Positions 9,049-18,997 are shown, counted from the first letter of the stretch. The stretch is DNA of 64,000 nt from Leptobacterium sp964389205 (GCA_964389205.1 CAYMDH010000002.1:1-64000), one strand, 5' to 3'. Translations and numbers: made by a program. Notes: generated from the letters alone by a model not told the origin.

Positions 9049-9987
9049 TTATTCTTCTTTTCTCTTTTTAACAGTACTGTTTTGTTTTTTCATACTCTCT
9101 CCAATTTGATTGCTCGCTGTAAAACTAGCGACCATATCGTTAAGCATTGTGCTTCCCGCTTGTGGAGAATTAGGAAGTAAAATTAAGTTACTATTAGTTT
9201 CGCCTCCAATAGACTGAAGTGTATCATAATGTTGAGTAACAACAATAAGAGCAGATGCTTCTTGAGAATTAATCCCTACTTTGTTTAATACTTCGACACT
9301 TTCTTCTAGTCCGCGCGCAATTTCTCTTCGTTGATCTGCAATACCTTGTCCTTGTAGACGTTTGCTTTCTGCTTCTGCCTTTGCCTTTTCAACAATTAAA
9401 ATTCTCGCAGCATCTCCCTCAAACTGTGCCGCAATTTTTTCTCGCTCAGAAGCATTAATTCGATTCATAGCTTCTTTTACCTGAGCATCTGGATCAATAT
9501 CTGTAACCAATGTTTTAATGATATCGTATCCATATTCCATCATTGCATCATTAAGTTCTGATTTTACAGCGATAGCAATATCATCTTTTTTAACAAAAAC
9601 ATCATCCAGCTTCATTTTAGGAACCTCTGCTCTCACTACATCAAAAACATAGGATGTAATTTGATCATGAGGGTAATCAAGTTTATAAAAAGCTTCATAC
9701 ACTTTATCTCTTATAACCTTGTATTGTACAGAAACTTTAAGCTTAACAAATACATCGTCTAAAGTTTTTGTTTCTATAATAACGTCTAGCTGTTGAATTT
9801 TTAAACTTAATTTACCAGCGATACGTTGTACGATTGGAATTTTAAATTGTAAACCAGAATGACGAATGCTACTAAACTTTCCAAAAGTTTCAATAACAGC
9901 TGCAGTTTGTTGTTTAACAATGAAAATAAAGGAAAGGAATAGAAAAACAGCAACGACTAGTCCAAGCCCAATAAATATCTCGTTCAT
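9049..9987 (-). CDS. SPFH/band 7 (stomatin-like) membrane protein
   Basis: The protein has 312 residues when started at ATG 9987. An upstream ATG at 10047 would add 20 residues ahead of the membrane anchor and looks spurious. Residues 1-22 are a single transmembrane anchor (MNEIFIGLGLVVAVFLFLSF). A band 7 domain follows (QQTAAVIETFGKFSSIRHSG, then LKIQQLDVIIETKTLDDVFV). Next comes an Ala/Glu/Lys-rich helical region (ERLKIAAQ-like ASEREKIAAQFEGDAARI) typical of the oligomerising flotillin/stomatin tail. Such proteins form ring-like membrane scaffolds, often linked to protease or membrane-stress control; the partner here is not evident. It lies between gltX and the broken small gene on the same strand. 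Confidence 0.88.
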   Translation of the reverse strand: MNEIFIGLGLVVAVFLFLSFIFIVKQQTAAVIETFGKFSSIRHSGLQFKIPIVQRIAGKLSLKIQQLDVIIETKTLDDVFVKLKVSVQYKVIRDKVYEAFYKLDYPHDQITSYVFDVVRAEVPKMKLDDVFVKKDDIAIAVKSELNDAMMEYGYDIIKTLVTDIDPDAQVKEAMNRINASEREKIAAQFEGDAARILIVEKAKAEAESKRLQGQGIADQRREIARGLEESVEVLNKVGINSQEASALIVVTQHYDTLQSIGGETNSNLILLPNSPQAGSTMLNDMVASFTASNQIGESMKKQNSTVKKRKEE

Positions 9988-10106
9988 AATTTTAGTGTTA
10001 GTAGTTAATAAATGTGTGTAGTGTGAAGATATGAAAAAGATCTTCATTATAGAGTAGCAAATGCTAATGATTTGTTACAAATATTATAAACTTAATAGGA
10101 TATAAA

Positions 10107-11621
10107 TTATAGATTATCAATAGCCTTATTTATTCTCAATAGGCTCTCTTCTTTCCCAATAATTTCCATAATATCAAAAACATGAGCTCCCTTTAAAGAC
10201 CCTACAAGAGACAGACGAAGTGGAGCCATTACTTTTCCAAAACCTAATTGATTATCTGTGATCCATTTTTTTATAGATTCCTCTAAATTAGAGGATGAAA
10301 AATCTTCGATTGAATTGACAACTTCGTTTAGTTGTTTCATAATTTCTGGAGTGCCTTCTTTCCATTGTTTTTTTGAAGCTTTTTCATCATAAGAAGATGG
10401 GGTTTCAAAAAAGTAATCACTCAATTCCCAAAATTCTGAGATAAAAGTTGCTCGTTCTTTAATTAAAGAAATAATTTTCACCAAATTTTTATCTGCATGA
10501 TCAATATTTTTTTTATTGAGAATACTACTAAAATCATTAGCCAATTCTGTATCCGTCTTTTTTTGTAAATATTGATGATTGTACCATTTTATTTTATCAG
10601 GATCGAAACGTGCACCTGATTTATTAACTCTTTCTATTTCAAAAGACTGTATTAATTCATTTAAAGTAAAAATTTCTTGTTCTGTTCCTGGATTCCAGCC
10701 TAAAAATGCTAGAAAATTTATAACAGACTCAGAAAAATAACCATCTTCAAAATACCCTCTAGAAACAGCTCCTGTTTTTGGGTCTTTCCATTCTAAAGGA
10801 AAAACAGGAAACCCAAGTTTGTCTCCATCACGTTTACTTAATTTTCCATTACCTGTGGGTTTTAAAATTAAAGGCAAATGTGCAAATTGAGGCGCTTCCC
10901 AACCAAAAGCTTTATATAAAAGTACATGCAGCGCCAACGAAGGAAGCCACTCCTCGCCTCTTATTACATGTGAGATATTCATTAAATGATCATCCACTAT
11001 ATTAGCTAGATGATAGGTTGGCATTCCATCACTTTTAAATAGTACCTTGTCATCTAATATATTTGTATCAATAGTAATTTGCCCTCTAATAAGGTCATTA
11101 AAAGTTAATTGTTCATCTTGAGGACATTTAAACCGAACAGAGAACGGCTCTCCCTTAGTAATTTTAGTAGATACTTCTTCTTTAGATAAAGAAAGTGAGT
11201 TTTTAAGCTTTAAACGATTATGCCAATTGTATATAAACGTTTTTCCTTTTGCTTCATGATCTTTACGATGAAAATCTAATTCTTCATTAGTATCAAATGC
11301 ATAATATGCATTCCCATTTTCAATTAATTGATTTATATATTGTTTATATAAATGTTTTCTTTCACTTTGTTTATAAGGACCATAATCTTTTTCTTTTCCA
11401 GGACCTTCATCAAAAGGAATTTGACACCAATTTAAAGAATCGATGATATATTTTTCTGCTCCTTCTACATACCGTTTTTGATCTGTATCTTCAATTCTAA
11501 GTATAAAATCTCCATTAAGTTTTTTAGCAAATAAATAATTAAAAAGTGCAGTACGGACACCTCCAATATGTAGAGGACCAGTAGGGCTTGGAGCAAAACG
11601 AACACGAATTTTCTTTGTCAT
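10107..11621 (-). CDS. gltX: Glutamyl-tRNA synthetase
   Basis: This class I synthetase charges tRNA-Glu. Started at ATG 11621 it has 504 residues beginning MTKKIRVRFAPSPTG; an ATG 18 bp upstream (11639) is possible but adds residues not typical of the family. The HIGH-type motif is HIGG at 18-21, the KMSKS-type motif is KLSKR at 260-264, and the tRNA-Glu-specific linker (HVIRGEEWLPSLALHVLLYKAFGW) and helical anticodon-binding C-terminus are present. Length is normal. It is followed on the same strand by the SPFH gene, 59 bp from the gltX stop to the upstream ATG there. The upstream neighbour is the broken AlkB-like gene. Confidence 0.97.
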   Translation of the reverse strand: MTKKIRVRFAPSPTGPLHIGGVRTALFNYLFAKKLNGDFILRIEDTDQKRYVEGAEKYIIDSLNWCQIPFDEGPGKEKDYGPYKQSERKHLYKQYINQLIENGNAYYAFDTNEELDFHRKDHEAKGKTFIYNWHNRLKLKNSLSLSKEEVSTKITKGEPFSVRFKCPQDEQLTFNDLIRGQITIDTNILDDKVLFKSDGMPTYHLANIVDDHLMNISHVIRGEEWLPSLALHVLLYKAFGWEAPQFAHLPLILKPTGNGKLSKRDGDKLGFPVFPLEWKDPKTGAVSRGYFEDGYFSESVINFLAFLGWNPGTEQEIFTLNELIQSFEIERVNKSGARFDPDKIKWYNHQYLQKKTDTELANDFSSILNKKNIDHADKNLVKIISLIKERATFISEFWELSDYFFETPSSYDEKASKKQWKEGTPEIMKQLNEVVNSIEDFSSSNLEESIKKWITDNQLGFGKVMAPLRLSLVGSLKGAHVFDIMEIIGKEESLLRINKAIDNL

Positions 11622-11676
11622 TGATGGAATTTTCTCCAAAGATACAATCTATAGATTGTATATAGAAAGAGAAACT

Positions 11677-12722
11677 TTATAAAATAGGCTTCATTTTAGT
11701 AGGGATGCGCTTGTTCATAATATGAAACCATAAAGGAGGAATTAGTGATAAAACCATTGATGTTGGATATACATACGGCATTTGGGGGCTTATGTCAAGA
11801 TAATCCAATATTGGTATTTTTTATTTGATTTAAAATAATGATCACTATGTCGTGTTAATTCATAAAGAACGACTCTACCCATAATATGATTAGAGTTCCA
11901 AGAATGTATTTCCTGAACCCTTTCATATCTACCTGAGGGCAACTTATTTCTAAGAAGACCATAATGTTCTATATAATTGATGCTCTCTAATAAAAGAAAG
12001 CCAACTATAGCAGTTAAAAAAACAAAATAAAAACCGATAATTCCAAAAAAGAGATATGATGATAACAAGTAGAAAAGTTGGAATATACCATACCATAACA
12101 TATCGTTTTTTACAGAAAAAAAGGAATTGTTATTTTTCTTAAGCAAGTTTTTTTGAATTTTACAGGCACTTATATATTGACGAGTTACAGAGCTAAACCA
12201 AAATGAATATACAGTTTGATTATATTTTGCTGTAGCTGGATCTTCTTGTGTTGCTGCATGTAAATGATGACCAAAATTATGCTCAATAAAAAAGTGCATA
12301 TAAAGTGAGGGCAATAATAGAAGCTTATCCAAAAATTGCTCCCTTTTACTTTGTCTATGACCAAATTCATGTGCAACATTTATTCCATTAGAACCTAAAA
12401 CAATACCTGTTGAAAAAATAAGCCCAATTAATTCATAAAGTTTGTATGTATTTGAAGAGATATCGACAAGTGTATAAATTAAAATGCCGTAAACAATAAG
12501 AACATTGAAATACAACATCCAATCAAAAATGGGTCTTTTTAATTTTTCAGTACGATCATCTTCAGATAGGTTGGAAGGATCTTGAGGTAAAATAAGCTCT
12601 AATAAGGGAATAATTCCAAAGGCATATATAGGTGTTAAAAAAACGAAATAGCCTTTTAAATATATAGATAGAATAGCTACTAATGGAATAGAATAAGCTA
12701 ATAGATATTTTAAGTCTTTCAT
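11677..12722 (-). pseudogene. AlkB-like membrane di-iron oxygenase, 3' end frameshifted
   Basis: The open frame 12722-11790 encodes 310 residues with several membrane helices and the histidine clusters of alkane 1-monooxygenases: HEFGHRQ near residue 117, EHNFGHHLHA, the AlkB signature NYIEHYGLLR, and RHSDHYFKSNKKYQ. It then ends abruptly as YWIILT. One added base near 11811 restores a tail (LDYLDISPQMPYVYPTSMVL, then IPPLWFHIMNKRIPTKM) typical of the family and ending at TAA 11677-11679, for about 348 residues. Related enzymes hydroxylate terminal carbons of alkanes or fatty chains using a rubredoxin partner, which is not seen here. All histidine boxes precede the break, so partial function cannot be excluded. 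Confidence 0.75.
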
Positions 12723-12819
12723 TTTAAATCAATTTTAACAACATCTTATCAAATTTAGTGAAAACGACTTTAAAATAAAATTGTAGCTTTATCAGTTAAA
12801 GGTATAAACAGAATTGTCA

Positions 12820-15800
12820 ATGAGTAGTTTTTCTACGATACAAATAAAATTAGAACAATTTATTCGTAAATATTATCGAAATGAACTTATAAAGGGTGCC
12901 ATTCTTTTTTTTAGTATTGGCCTTTTGTATTTTATAGCAACCTTATTTGTAGAATACTTTTTATGGCTCAATCAAATTGGTAGAACTATTTTATTCTGGT
13001 TATTCTTAATTTTTGAAACCACGCTACTTATAAAGTTTATCATTTATCCATTAGCAAGCTTGTTTAAATTAAAACGAGGAATTGGAAATAAAGAAGCTTC
13101 AGAAATTATAGGCAATCATTTTCCTCAAGTAAATGACAAGCTAATCAATATTCTTCAATTATCTAATGATAGTAATGAATCTGAACTATTAATGGCAAGT
13201 ATTGAACAAAAATCTACAGAGATACAGCCAATACCTTTCCAATCTGCCATTAATTTTAAAAATAATTTAAAGTATTTAAAATATGCACTCATACCTGTAT
13301 TGATATTCTTAACTATTTATATATCAGGAAACTACGATTTATTTAGTAATAGCTATAAGAGAGTTGTAAACTATAACACAGCTTTTGAGCCGCCTGCTCC
13401 TTTCGAGTTTTTAATCTTAAATAAAGATCTAAAAGCAATAGAGAATAATAGTTTTGATCTTTTTGTAAAAACAGTAGGAGATATCATACCTGAAGAAATA
13501 GAGATTCATTTTGATAACAACAATTATTTTTTACAAAGTATAGGGAGTAACTCATATAAATTTAGTTTTGACCAAACTAAAGATAAAATAAAATTTTATT
13601 TAACTGCAAACAATGTTACATCTAGAGAATATACAATTGATATTTTAAAGGTTCCAAGTTTGATAGAATTTGAAATGGAATTAGATTATCCATCATATAC
13701 TAAGAAAAAAGATGAATCTATAAAAAGTACTGGTAATGCAATCATTCCTGAAGGGACTCGAATACATTGGAAAGTTACCACACGTCAAACAGAAAAAGTA
13801 GAGTTATTATTAAATGATACTGTTTATAATTTTATAGGTACAGATAACAATTTTCAATTTTCAAAAAGACTACATAATGACTTGGACTATGAAATAGGAA
13901 CAAGTAATACATTGTTAGAAAGATATGAACGTTTAGGCTTTTCTATAGAAGTTATTAAAGATAAGTATCCTGTAATTGAAATGTCTTCTAAGTTGGATAC
14001 ATTAACAACTTCCAGCGAGTTATATTTCTTAGGGCAAGTATCTGATGATTATGGTTTGTCTAAACTTGAATTGATTTATTATCCTCAAGGAGAGGAAGAG
14101 AATTATAATAATGAAAAGATTAAAATAGACCCATCTAGTTATAGTCAATTTACATATGTTTTTCCAGGCACCATTTCTTTAAAAGATGGAATAGATTATG
14201 AATTTTATTTTCAAATAACAGATAATGATGCGGTAAATGGAGGTAAGAAATCCAAAAGCCGCGTTTTCAATTTTAGAAAGTTGACATCGTCTGAATTAGA
14301 AAACGAACAATTAAAAAAACAAGATGAAACAATCAAGGGTCTAGATAAAACATTGGACAAATTAAAAAATCAAGAAAAAGAATTAGACAAAATATCAAAA
14401 AATCAAAAAGAAAAGAATTCATTAAACTTTAATGATAAGAAAAAATTACAAAACTTTTTGCAAAGGCAAAAACAACAAGAACAGTTAAGAAAAAATTTTA
14501 CTAAAGAATTAAAAGATAATTTAGAGGATTTTCAGAAAGAGAATATAGATGATGAATTTAAGAAGTTACTTAAAGAAAGATTAGAGAGAGAACAAAAAGA
14601 ACTTGAACAAAATGAAAAATTGCTTGACGAGATTGAAAAGTTAACAGATAAAATAAACAAACAAGAATTAGCTCGCAAACTTGAAAAATTAGCGAAGCAA
14701 CAACAAAATGGGAAAAGGAGTTTAGAACAAATTTTAGAATTAACGAAAAGATACTTTGTAACATCGAAGGCTTCTAAATTACAACAGGACATCGAAGAGT
14801 TATCTAAAGAGCAAGATAGCCTATCTAATAAAAAAGAAGTTGAAAACTCTAAAGAAAAGCAAGATAATCTAAACGATAAATTTGATAAATTAAAAAAGGA
14901 ATTAGAAGAACTAAAAAAATCTAATGAAGAATTAAAGAAACCATTAGACATAAAAAGAGATCAAAAATCAGAAAATGAAATAGATAAAGAGCAAAAAGAG
15001 GCATCTGAAAATTTGGATAAGAGCAAAAAGTCTAACGAAGAAAACAAGAAACAACAAGCTCAAAAATCAGCAAAAAAAAATCAAAAAAAAGCAGCTAAAA
15101 AACTAAAAGAGTTAAGTAAATCTTTACAACAACAAATACAACAAGGAGGGCAAGAAGGTGAATCTGAAGATGCAGAAACATTACGTCAGATATTAGATAA
15201 TTTAGTATTGTTTTCTTTTGACCAAGAAAATGTATTATCAAAATTTTCAGAATTAGATAATTCTAATGCTTCTTTTGCATCAGAGCTTAGAAAACAAAAT
15301 GATTTAAGAGAGTTATTTAAACATATAGACGATAGCTTATTTGCGCTATCATTAAGAAGACCCGAAATATCAGAGAAAGTTAATAAAGAAATAACCAATG
15401 TGTATTTTAATATTGACAAATCATTAGAGAGATTAGCACAAAATAGAATAGGTGAAGGAGTTGCTAGTCAACAATATGCGTTAACAGCAGCTAATAATTT
15501 AGCTGAATTTTTAAGCCAAGTTTTAGATAATATGCAACAAAGCCTTGGTAATGGTCAAGGTCAAGGGAATAAAAAAAGCAAAGGCTTTCAATTGCCTGAT
15601 TTAATACAAAGCCAAGAAGAAATAAACAAACAATTTGAAGAAGGGTTAAAGAAAAAAAACCAAGGAAAGCCTGGAGAAGGAAAAGAAGGAAAAAAAGGTA
15701 AAGAAGGAGAAAAAGGACAAGAGGGAAATAAAGGCAAAGATGGTAATGGATCTAAAGAAGGTGATCAAGGCTCTGAAGGTTCAGGAGGAGATGAAGGATA

Positions 15801-16218
15801 TTCTAAAGAACTATATGAAATATTTAAGCAACAACAACAGCTTAGACTAGCCTTAGAAGAACAACTTAAAGATAAACTAGGTAAAGGAGGAGAAAATGGT
15901 AATGCTGATAAGCTACTAAAAGAGTTGGAAAATATTGAGAACGATTTAATAAATAATGGTTTTACAGAACGTACATTACAAAAGTTAACAGAACTAAAAC
16001 ACCAACTTTTGAAATTAGAAAATGCTAATTTTGAACAAGGAGAAAAGAAAGAGAGAGAAAGCAAAACTAATTTCAAAGAATACAAGAATACCATTAATAA
16101 TCAAGATGTTGATATCAAACAATATTTCAAACAAATAGAAATATTAAATCGACAAGTATTACCTTTGCGGCAAATTTATAAAAAGAAAGTGCAGTCTTAT
16201 TTTAAAGGTAATGATTAA
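12820..16218 (+). CDS. DUF4175-family membrane protein with long coiled coil
   Basis: This protein has about 1132 residues from ATG 12820; a TTG 6 bp upstream is a weaker start. Two transmembrane segments lie within about 24-75 and a third near 155-172. Beta-rich Ig-like segments follow to about 490, then a long Lys/Glu/Gln coiled coil (about 493-770). After a more ordered helical block comes a collagen-like Gly/Lys/Glu stretch (about 943-990, KPGEGKEGKKGKEGEKG) and a final charged helix. This matches the DUF4175 family of Bacteroidota, whose function is unknown. The large soluble part should lie outside the inner membrane. Its 3' end overlaps ybeY by 8 bp, so the two are probably co-transcribed. 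Confidence 0.85.
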   Translation: MSSFSTIQIKLEQFIRKYYRNELIKGAILFFSIGLLYFIATLFVEYFLWLNQIGRTILFWLFLIFETTLLIKFIIYPLASLFKLKRGIGNKEASEIIGNHFPQVNDKLINILQLSNDSNESELLMASIEQKSTEIQPIPFQSAINFKNNLKYLKYALIPVLIFLTIYISGNYDLFSNSYKRVVNYNTAFEPPAPFEFLILNKDLKAIENNSFDLFVKTVGDIIPEEIEIHFDNNNYFLQSIGSNSYKFSFDQTKDKIKFYLTANNVTSREYTIDILKVPSLIEFEMELDYPSYTKKKDESIKSTGNAIIPEGTRIHWKVTTRQTEKVELLLNDTVYNFIGTDNNFQFSKRLHNDLDYEIGTSNTLLERYERLGFSIEVIKDKYPVIEMSSKLDTLTTSSELYFLGQVSDDYGLSKLELIYYPQGEEENYNNEKIKIDPSSYSQFTYVFPGTISLKDGIDYEFYFQITDNDAVNGGKKSKSRVFNFRKLTSSELENEQLKKQDETIKGLDKTLDKLKNQEKELDKISKNQKEKNSLNFNDKKKLQNFLQRQKQQEQLRKNFTKELKDNLEDFQKENIDDEFKKLLKERLEREQKELEQNEKLLDEIEKLTDKINKQELARKLEKLAKQQQNGKRSLEQILELTKRYFVTSKASKLQQDIEELSKEQDSLSNKKEVENSKEKQDNLNDKFDKLKKELEELKKSNEELKKPLDIKRDQKSENEIDKEQKEASENLDKSKKSNEENKKQQAQKSAKKNQKKAAKKLKELSKSLQQQIQQGGQEGESEDAETLRQILDNLVLFSFDQENVLSKFSELDNSNASFASELRKQNDLRELFKHIDDSLFALSLRRPEISEKVNKEITNVYFNIDKSLERLAQNRIGEGVASQQYALTAANNLAEFLSQVLDNMQQSLGNGQGQGNKKSKGFQLPDLIQSQEEINKQFEEGLKKKNQGKPGEGKEGKKGKEGEKGQEGNKGKDGNGSKEGDQGSEGSGGDEGYSKELYEIFKQQQQLRLALEEQLKDKLGKGGENGNADKLLKELENIENDLINNGFTERTLQKLTELKHQLLKLENANFEQGEKKERESKTNFKEYKNTINNQDVDIKQYFKQIEILNRQVLPLRQIYKKKVQSYFKGND

Positions 16219-16630
16219 TTTCCACTATGAATTAGATTTTAAATTAGTTAATGAATCTCATTATTCTGATTGGATACTATATGTTATTGAATCTGAAAAT
16301 AAAGAGAGTGGGGAACTAAATTACATATTTTGTGATGATGAATATTTGTTTAATATAAATAATGAATATTTAAATCATGATACCTATACAGATATAATAA
16401 GCTTTGATTATTCTGAAGGAAATTTACTACAAGGCGATGTTTTTATTTCCATAGATCGCGTTAGGGAAAATGCAACCTTATTTGAAACAATTTTTGATGA
16501 AGAACTTAAACGAGTTATGATACATGGAGTTTTACATTATTGTGGATACAAAGACAAAGATAAAGATGCAGCAAAATTGATGAGAGAAAAGGAAAATGAA
16601 AAAATAAAAATGTTCCACGTGGAACAGTAA
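16211..16630 (+). CDS. ybeY: rRNA maturation endoribonuclease YbeY
   Basis: The protein has 139 residues. YbeY is a zinc-dependent single-strand endoribonuclease for 16S rRNA 3' processing and ribosome quality control. The metal motif is at 105-115, HGVLHYCGYKD. The usual third ligand His (HGxLHxxGxDH) is replaced by Asp here; I recall the same change in other Bacteroidota, so it is probably a lineage feature. The central Thr-Asp-Ile-Ile-Ser-Phe motif (TDIISFDYS) is present. The final codons (KMFHVEQ) are written by a parS-type palindrome, so the C-terminus is dictated by a DNA site. It overlaps the DUF4175 gene and lies 9 bp before mnmG. Confidence 0.93.
   Translation: MINFHYELDFKLVNESHYSDWILYVIESENKESGELNYIFCDDEYLFNINNEYLNHDTYTDIISFDYSEGNLLQGDVFISIDRVRENATLFETIFDEELKRVMIHGVLHYCGYKDKDKDAAKLMREKENEKIKMFHVEQ
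16611..16626. promoter_or_regulatory. parS-type ParB-binding palindrome (site 1)
   Basis: The 16-bp sequence TGTTCCACGTGGAACA is a perfect palindrome and closely matches the widely conserved chromosomal parS consensus TGTTNCACGTGNAACA. It lies in the last codons of ybeY just before mnmG. ParB spreads from such sites to organise origin segregation. No parA or parB gene is in this window. Confidence 0.85.
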
Positions 16631-16639
16631 AGTATATAT

Positions 16640-18511
16640 ATGTTTGACAAAAAGTATGATGTTATAGTGGTAGGAGCTGGCCATGCAGGATCTGAAGCAG
16701 CAGCAGCAGCAGCAAATATGGGATCAAGTACTTTATTGATTACAATGAACCTTCAAAACATTGCGCAAATGTCTTGCAACCCTGCTATGGGTGGTATAGC
16801 TAAAGGACAGATAATTAGAGAAATTGATGCACTGGGTGGATATAGTGGAATTGTAACTGACAAAACTGCTATTCAATTTAAAATGCTAAACAAATCTAAA
16901 GGACCAGCAATGTGGAGTCCAAGAGCTCAAAGTGACAGAATGCGTTTTGCTGAAGAATGGAGATTGATGTTAGAACAAACACCAAATTTAGATTTTTATC
17001 AAGACATGGTTTCTGGATTACTTATCAAAAATGACAAAGTGATAGGTGTTAAAACTAGCATGGGAATTAGTATATTTTCAGAAACAGTGATTTTAACCAA
17101 TGGGACTTTTTTAAATGGATTAATTCATATTGGAGAAAAACAATTTGGAGGAGGTAGAGCAGGTGAAAGAGCTGCAACTGGAATTACAGAAGACTTGGTT
17201 AATTTTGGTTTTGATTCTGGAAGAATGAAAACAGGAACGCCACCTAGAGTAGATGGAAGATCATTAGATTATTCTAAAATGAACATAGAACCAGGCGATG
17301 AAAACCCTGATAAATTTTCTTATTCTAATATGACATCGGCCTTAAAAGAACAGCGACCATGTCATATGACATATACAAGTCCCTTAGTTCATAATCTTCT
17401 TATGGAAGGCTTTGATCGTTCGCCAATGTTTAATGGAAGAATTAAAAGTACAGGACCAAGATATTGCCCTTCTATTGAAGATAAAATAAACAGGTTCGCA
17501 GATAAAGATAGACACCAAATTTTTGTAGAGCCAGAGGGGTGGAATATTGTTGAGGTTTATGTAAATGGATTTTCAACTTCCCTACCAGAAGACATTCAAT
17601 TTAAGGCGCTACGATCTGTAGTAGGTTTTGAGGGCGTTAAGTTTTTTAGACCCGGTTATGCAATAGAATATGATTATTTTCCACCTACTCAATTAAAACA
17701 TACCTTAGAAACAAAACTGATAGATGGTTTGTTTTTTGCTGGTCAAATTAATGGGACAACAGGATATGAAGAAGCAGCTTCTCAAGGTTTAATGGCAGGT
17801 ATTAACGCCAGTTTAAAAGTACAAGAAAAAGACCCTTTTATTCTTAAAAGGAATGAAGCCTATATTGGGGTTCTTGTAGATGATTTAATAACAAAAGGAA
17901 CTGAAGAGCCCTATAGAATGTTTACTTCCAGAGCAGAATATAGAACCTTACTTAGGCAAGACAATGCAGATTTAAGATTAACTCCAGTTTCTTATGAATT
18001 AGGATTAGCCAAAGAAGATAGAATTAGAAATGTTGAAAAAAAGAAAGTTAAAACAAATGCGTTTATCAATTTCTTTAAAGAGACAAGTATAAAACCTGAA
18101 CAAGCTAATCCTATTTTAGAAGCAGTTAATTCATCACCTATGAAACAATCTGATAAGATGTTTAAAGTTTTTTCTAGGCCAAATGTTACACTAGAATCTC
18201 TTAAATCAATTGATACTGTTTCTGATTTTATTTCTAATAATGACTTGAATAAAGATGTTTTAGAACAAACAGAAATTCAAATAAAATATGCAGGTTATAT
18301 TGAAAAAGAAAAGAATAATGCAGACAAATTAAATAGGTTGGAAGATATAAAAATACCCGAGAGTTTTGATTATGAAAAATTAAAATCACTGTCACACGAA
18401 GCGAAAGAAAAGTTGAAGAATATTCGCCCTGTTACCTTATCACAAGCATCTAGAATTAGTGGTGTATCTCCAAGTGATATAAGTGTATTATTAGTTTATA
18501 TGGGTCGTTAA
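16640..18511 (+). CDS. mnmG: tRNA uridine-34 5-carboxymethylaminomethyl modification enzyme MnmG
   Basis: This 623-residue FAD enzyme acts with MnmE to add the carboxymethylaminomethyl group at wobble U34 of several tRNAs. The dinucleotide-binding motif VVGAGHAGSEAA is near residue 10. The conserved MSCNPAMGGIAKGQ lies near 46-60, PRVDGRS near 205, and GLFFAGQINGTTGYEEAASQ near 365-385. The C-terminal helical domain is complete. Its length is normal. It is flanked on both sides by parS-type sites. The stop overlaps the next ATG by 1 bp. Confidence 0.98.
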   Translation: MFDKKYDVIVVGAGHAGSEAAAAAANMGSSTLLITMNLQNIAQMSCNPAMGGIAKGQIIREIDALGGYSGIVTDKTAIQFKMLNKSKGPAMWSPRAQSDRMRFAEEWRLMLEQTPNLDFYQDMVSGLLIKNDKVIGVKTSMGISIFSETVILTNGTFLNGLIHIGEKQFGGGRAGERAATGITEDLVNFGFDSGRMKTGTPPRVDGRSLDYSKMNIEPGDENPDKFSYSNMTSALKEQRPCHMTYTSPLVHNLLMEGFDRSPMFNGRIKSTGPRYCPSIEDKINRFADKDRHQIFVEPEGWNIVEVYVNGFSTSLPEDIQFKALRSVVGFEGVKFFRPGYAIEYDYFPPTQLKHTLETKLIDGLFFAGQINGTTGYEEAASQGLMAGINASLKVQEKDPFILKRNEAYIGVLVDDLITKGTEEPYRMFTSRAEYRTLLRQDNADLRLTPVSYELGLAKEDRIRNVEKKKVKTNAFINFFKETSIKPEQANPILEAVNSSPMKQSDKMFKVFSRPNVTLESLKSIDTVSDFISNNDLNKDVLEQTEIQIKYAGYIEKEKNNADKLNRLEDIKIPESFDYEKLKSLSHEAKEKLKNIRPVTLSQASRISGVSPSDISVLLVYMGR

Positions 18512-18981
18512 TGGTAGATAGTATTACATTTAAACAGCATAGACCAGTTAAAGCTTTTTATATAGGCGTGCCTATAATAATAGTAGGTTTTATAGGATGG
18601 GGTAATTGGGATCAAGTTATTATTTTAAGTGCAATAGGTCTTTTAATTATTGGTTTTGAAAAACAGTATACAATATCTAAAGATTATATAAATAGAGTTG
18701 GTTATGGTTTTTTTGGACTTCAAATATTTAAAAAAAAGACAGAAATTTTATATCCAGATTATGTGTCCATTTTTAGTATAAACCAAAAGCGAAGTAATGA
18801 ATATGGACCAGTTTCTGCAGTTGGATCGGTTAGTAAAGATTCTTTTTTTGTGATCAGGTTATTTCAAACAAACAAATATTTTACATTATATAAATCTAAG
18901 AATTATAACCAGGCGTATGACAAAGCTAAAGAGTTGAGTAAAATGCTTGAAATTGATTTAATAGATAAAACGAATCAGTAA
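18511..18981 (+). CDS. Small membrane protein of unknown function
   Basis: The protein has 156 residues, with two predicted membrane segments at about 14-48 (FYIGVPIIIVGFIGWG, VIILSAIGLLIIGF). A soluble beta-rich domain follows (QYTISKDYINRVGYGFFGLQ) that resembles small PH-like membrane domains, though I cannot assign a family. It overlaps the mnmG stop codon by 1 bp and its own stop overlaps the first base of the next possible ATG, so it is translationally coupled in the mnmG operon. Confidence 0.75.
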   Translation: MVDSITFKQHRPVKAFYIGVPIIIVGFIGWGNWDQVIILSAIGLLIIGFEKQYTISKDYINRVGYGFFGLQIFKKKTEILYPDYVSIFSINQKRSNEYGPVSAVGSVSKDSFFVIRLFQTNKYFTLYKSKNYNQAYDKAKELSKMLEIDLIDKTNQ

Positions 18982-18997
18982 TGTTCCACGTGGAACG
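18982..18997. promoter_or_regulatory. parS-type ParB-binding palindrome (site 2)
   Basis: TGTTCCACGTGGAACG matches site 1 at 15 of 16 bases and lies 2.37 kb from it, on the other side of mnmG. It sits immediately after the stop of the small membrane protein gene and upstream of the likely methyltransferase start. Confidence 0.78.

Noticed and set aside
14532..16094. Several Ser/Phe/Leu-rich frames on minus within the DUF4175 gene
   Set aside because: They mirror the Lys/Glu-rich coiled coil on the other strand and are artefacts of its base composition.
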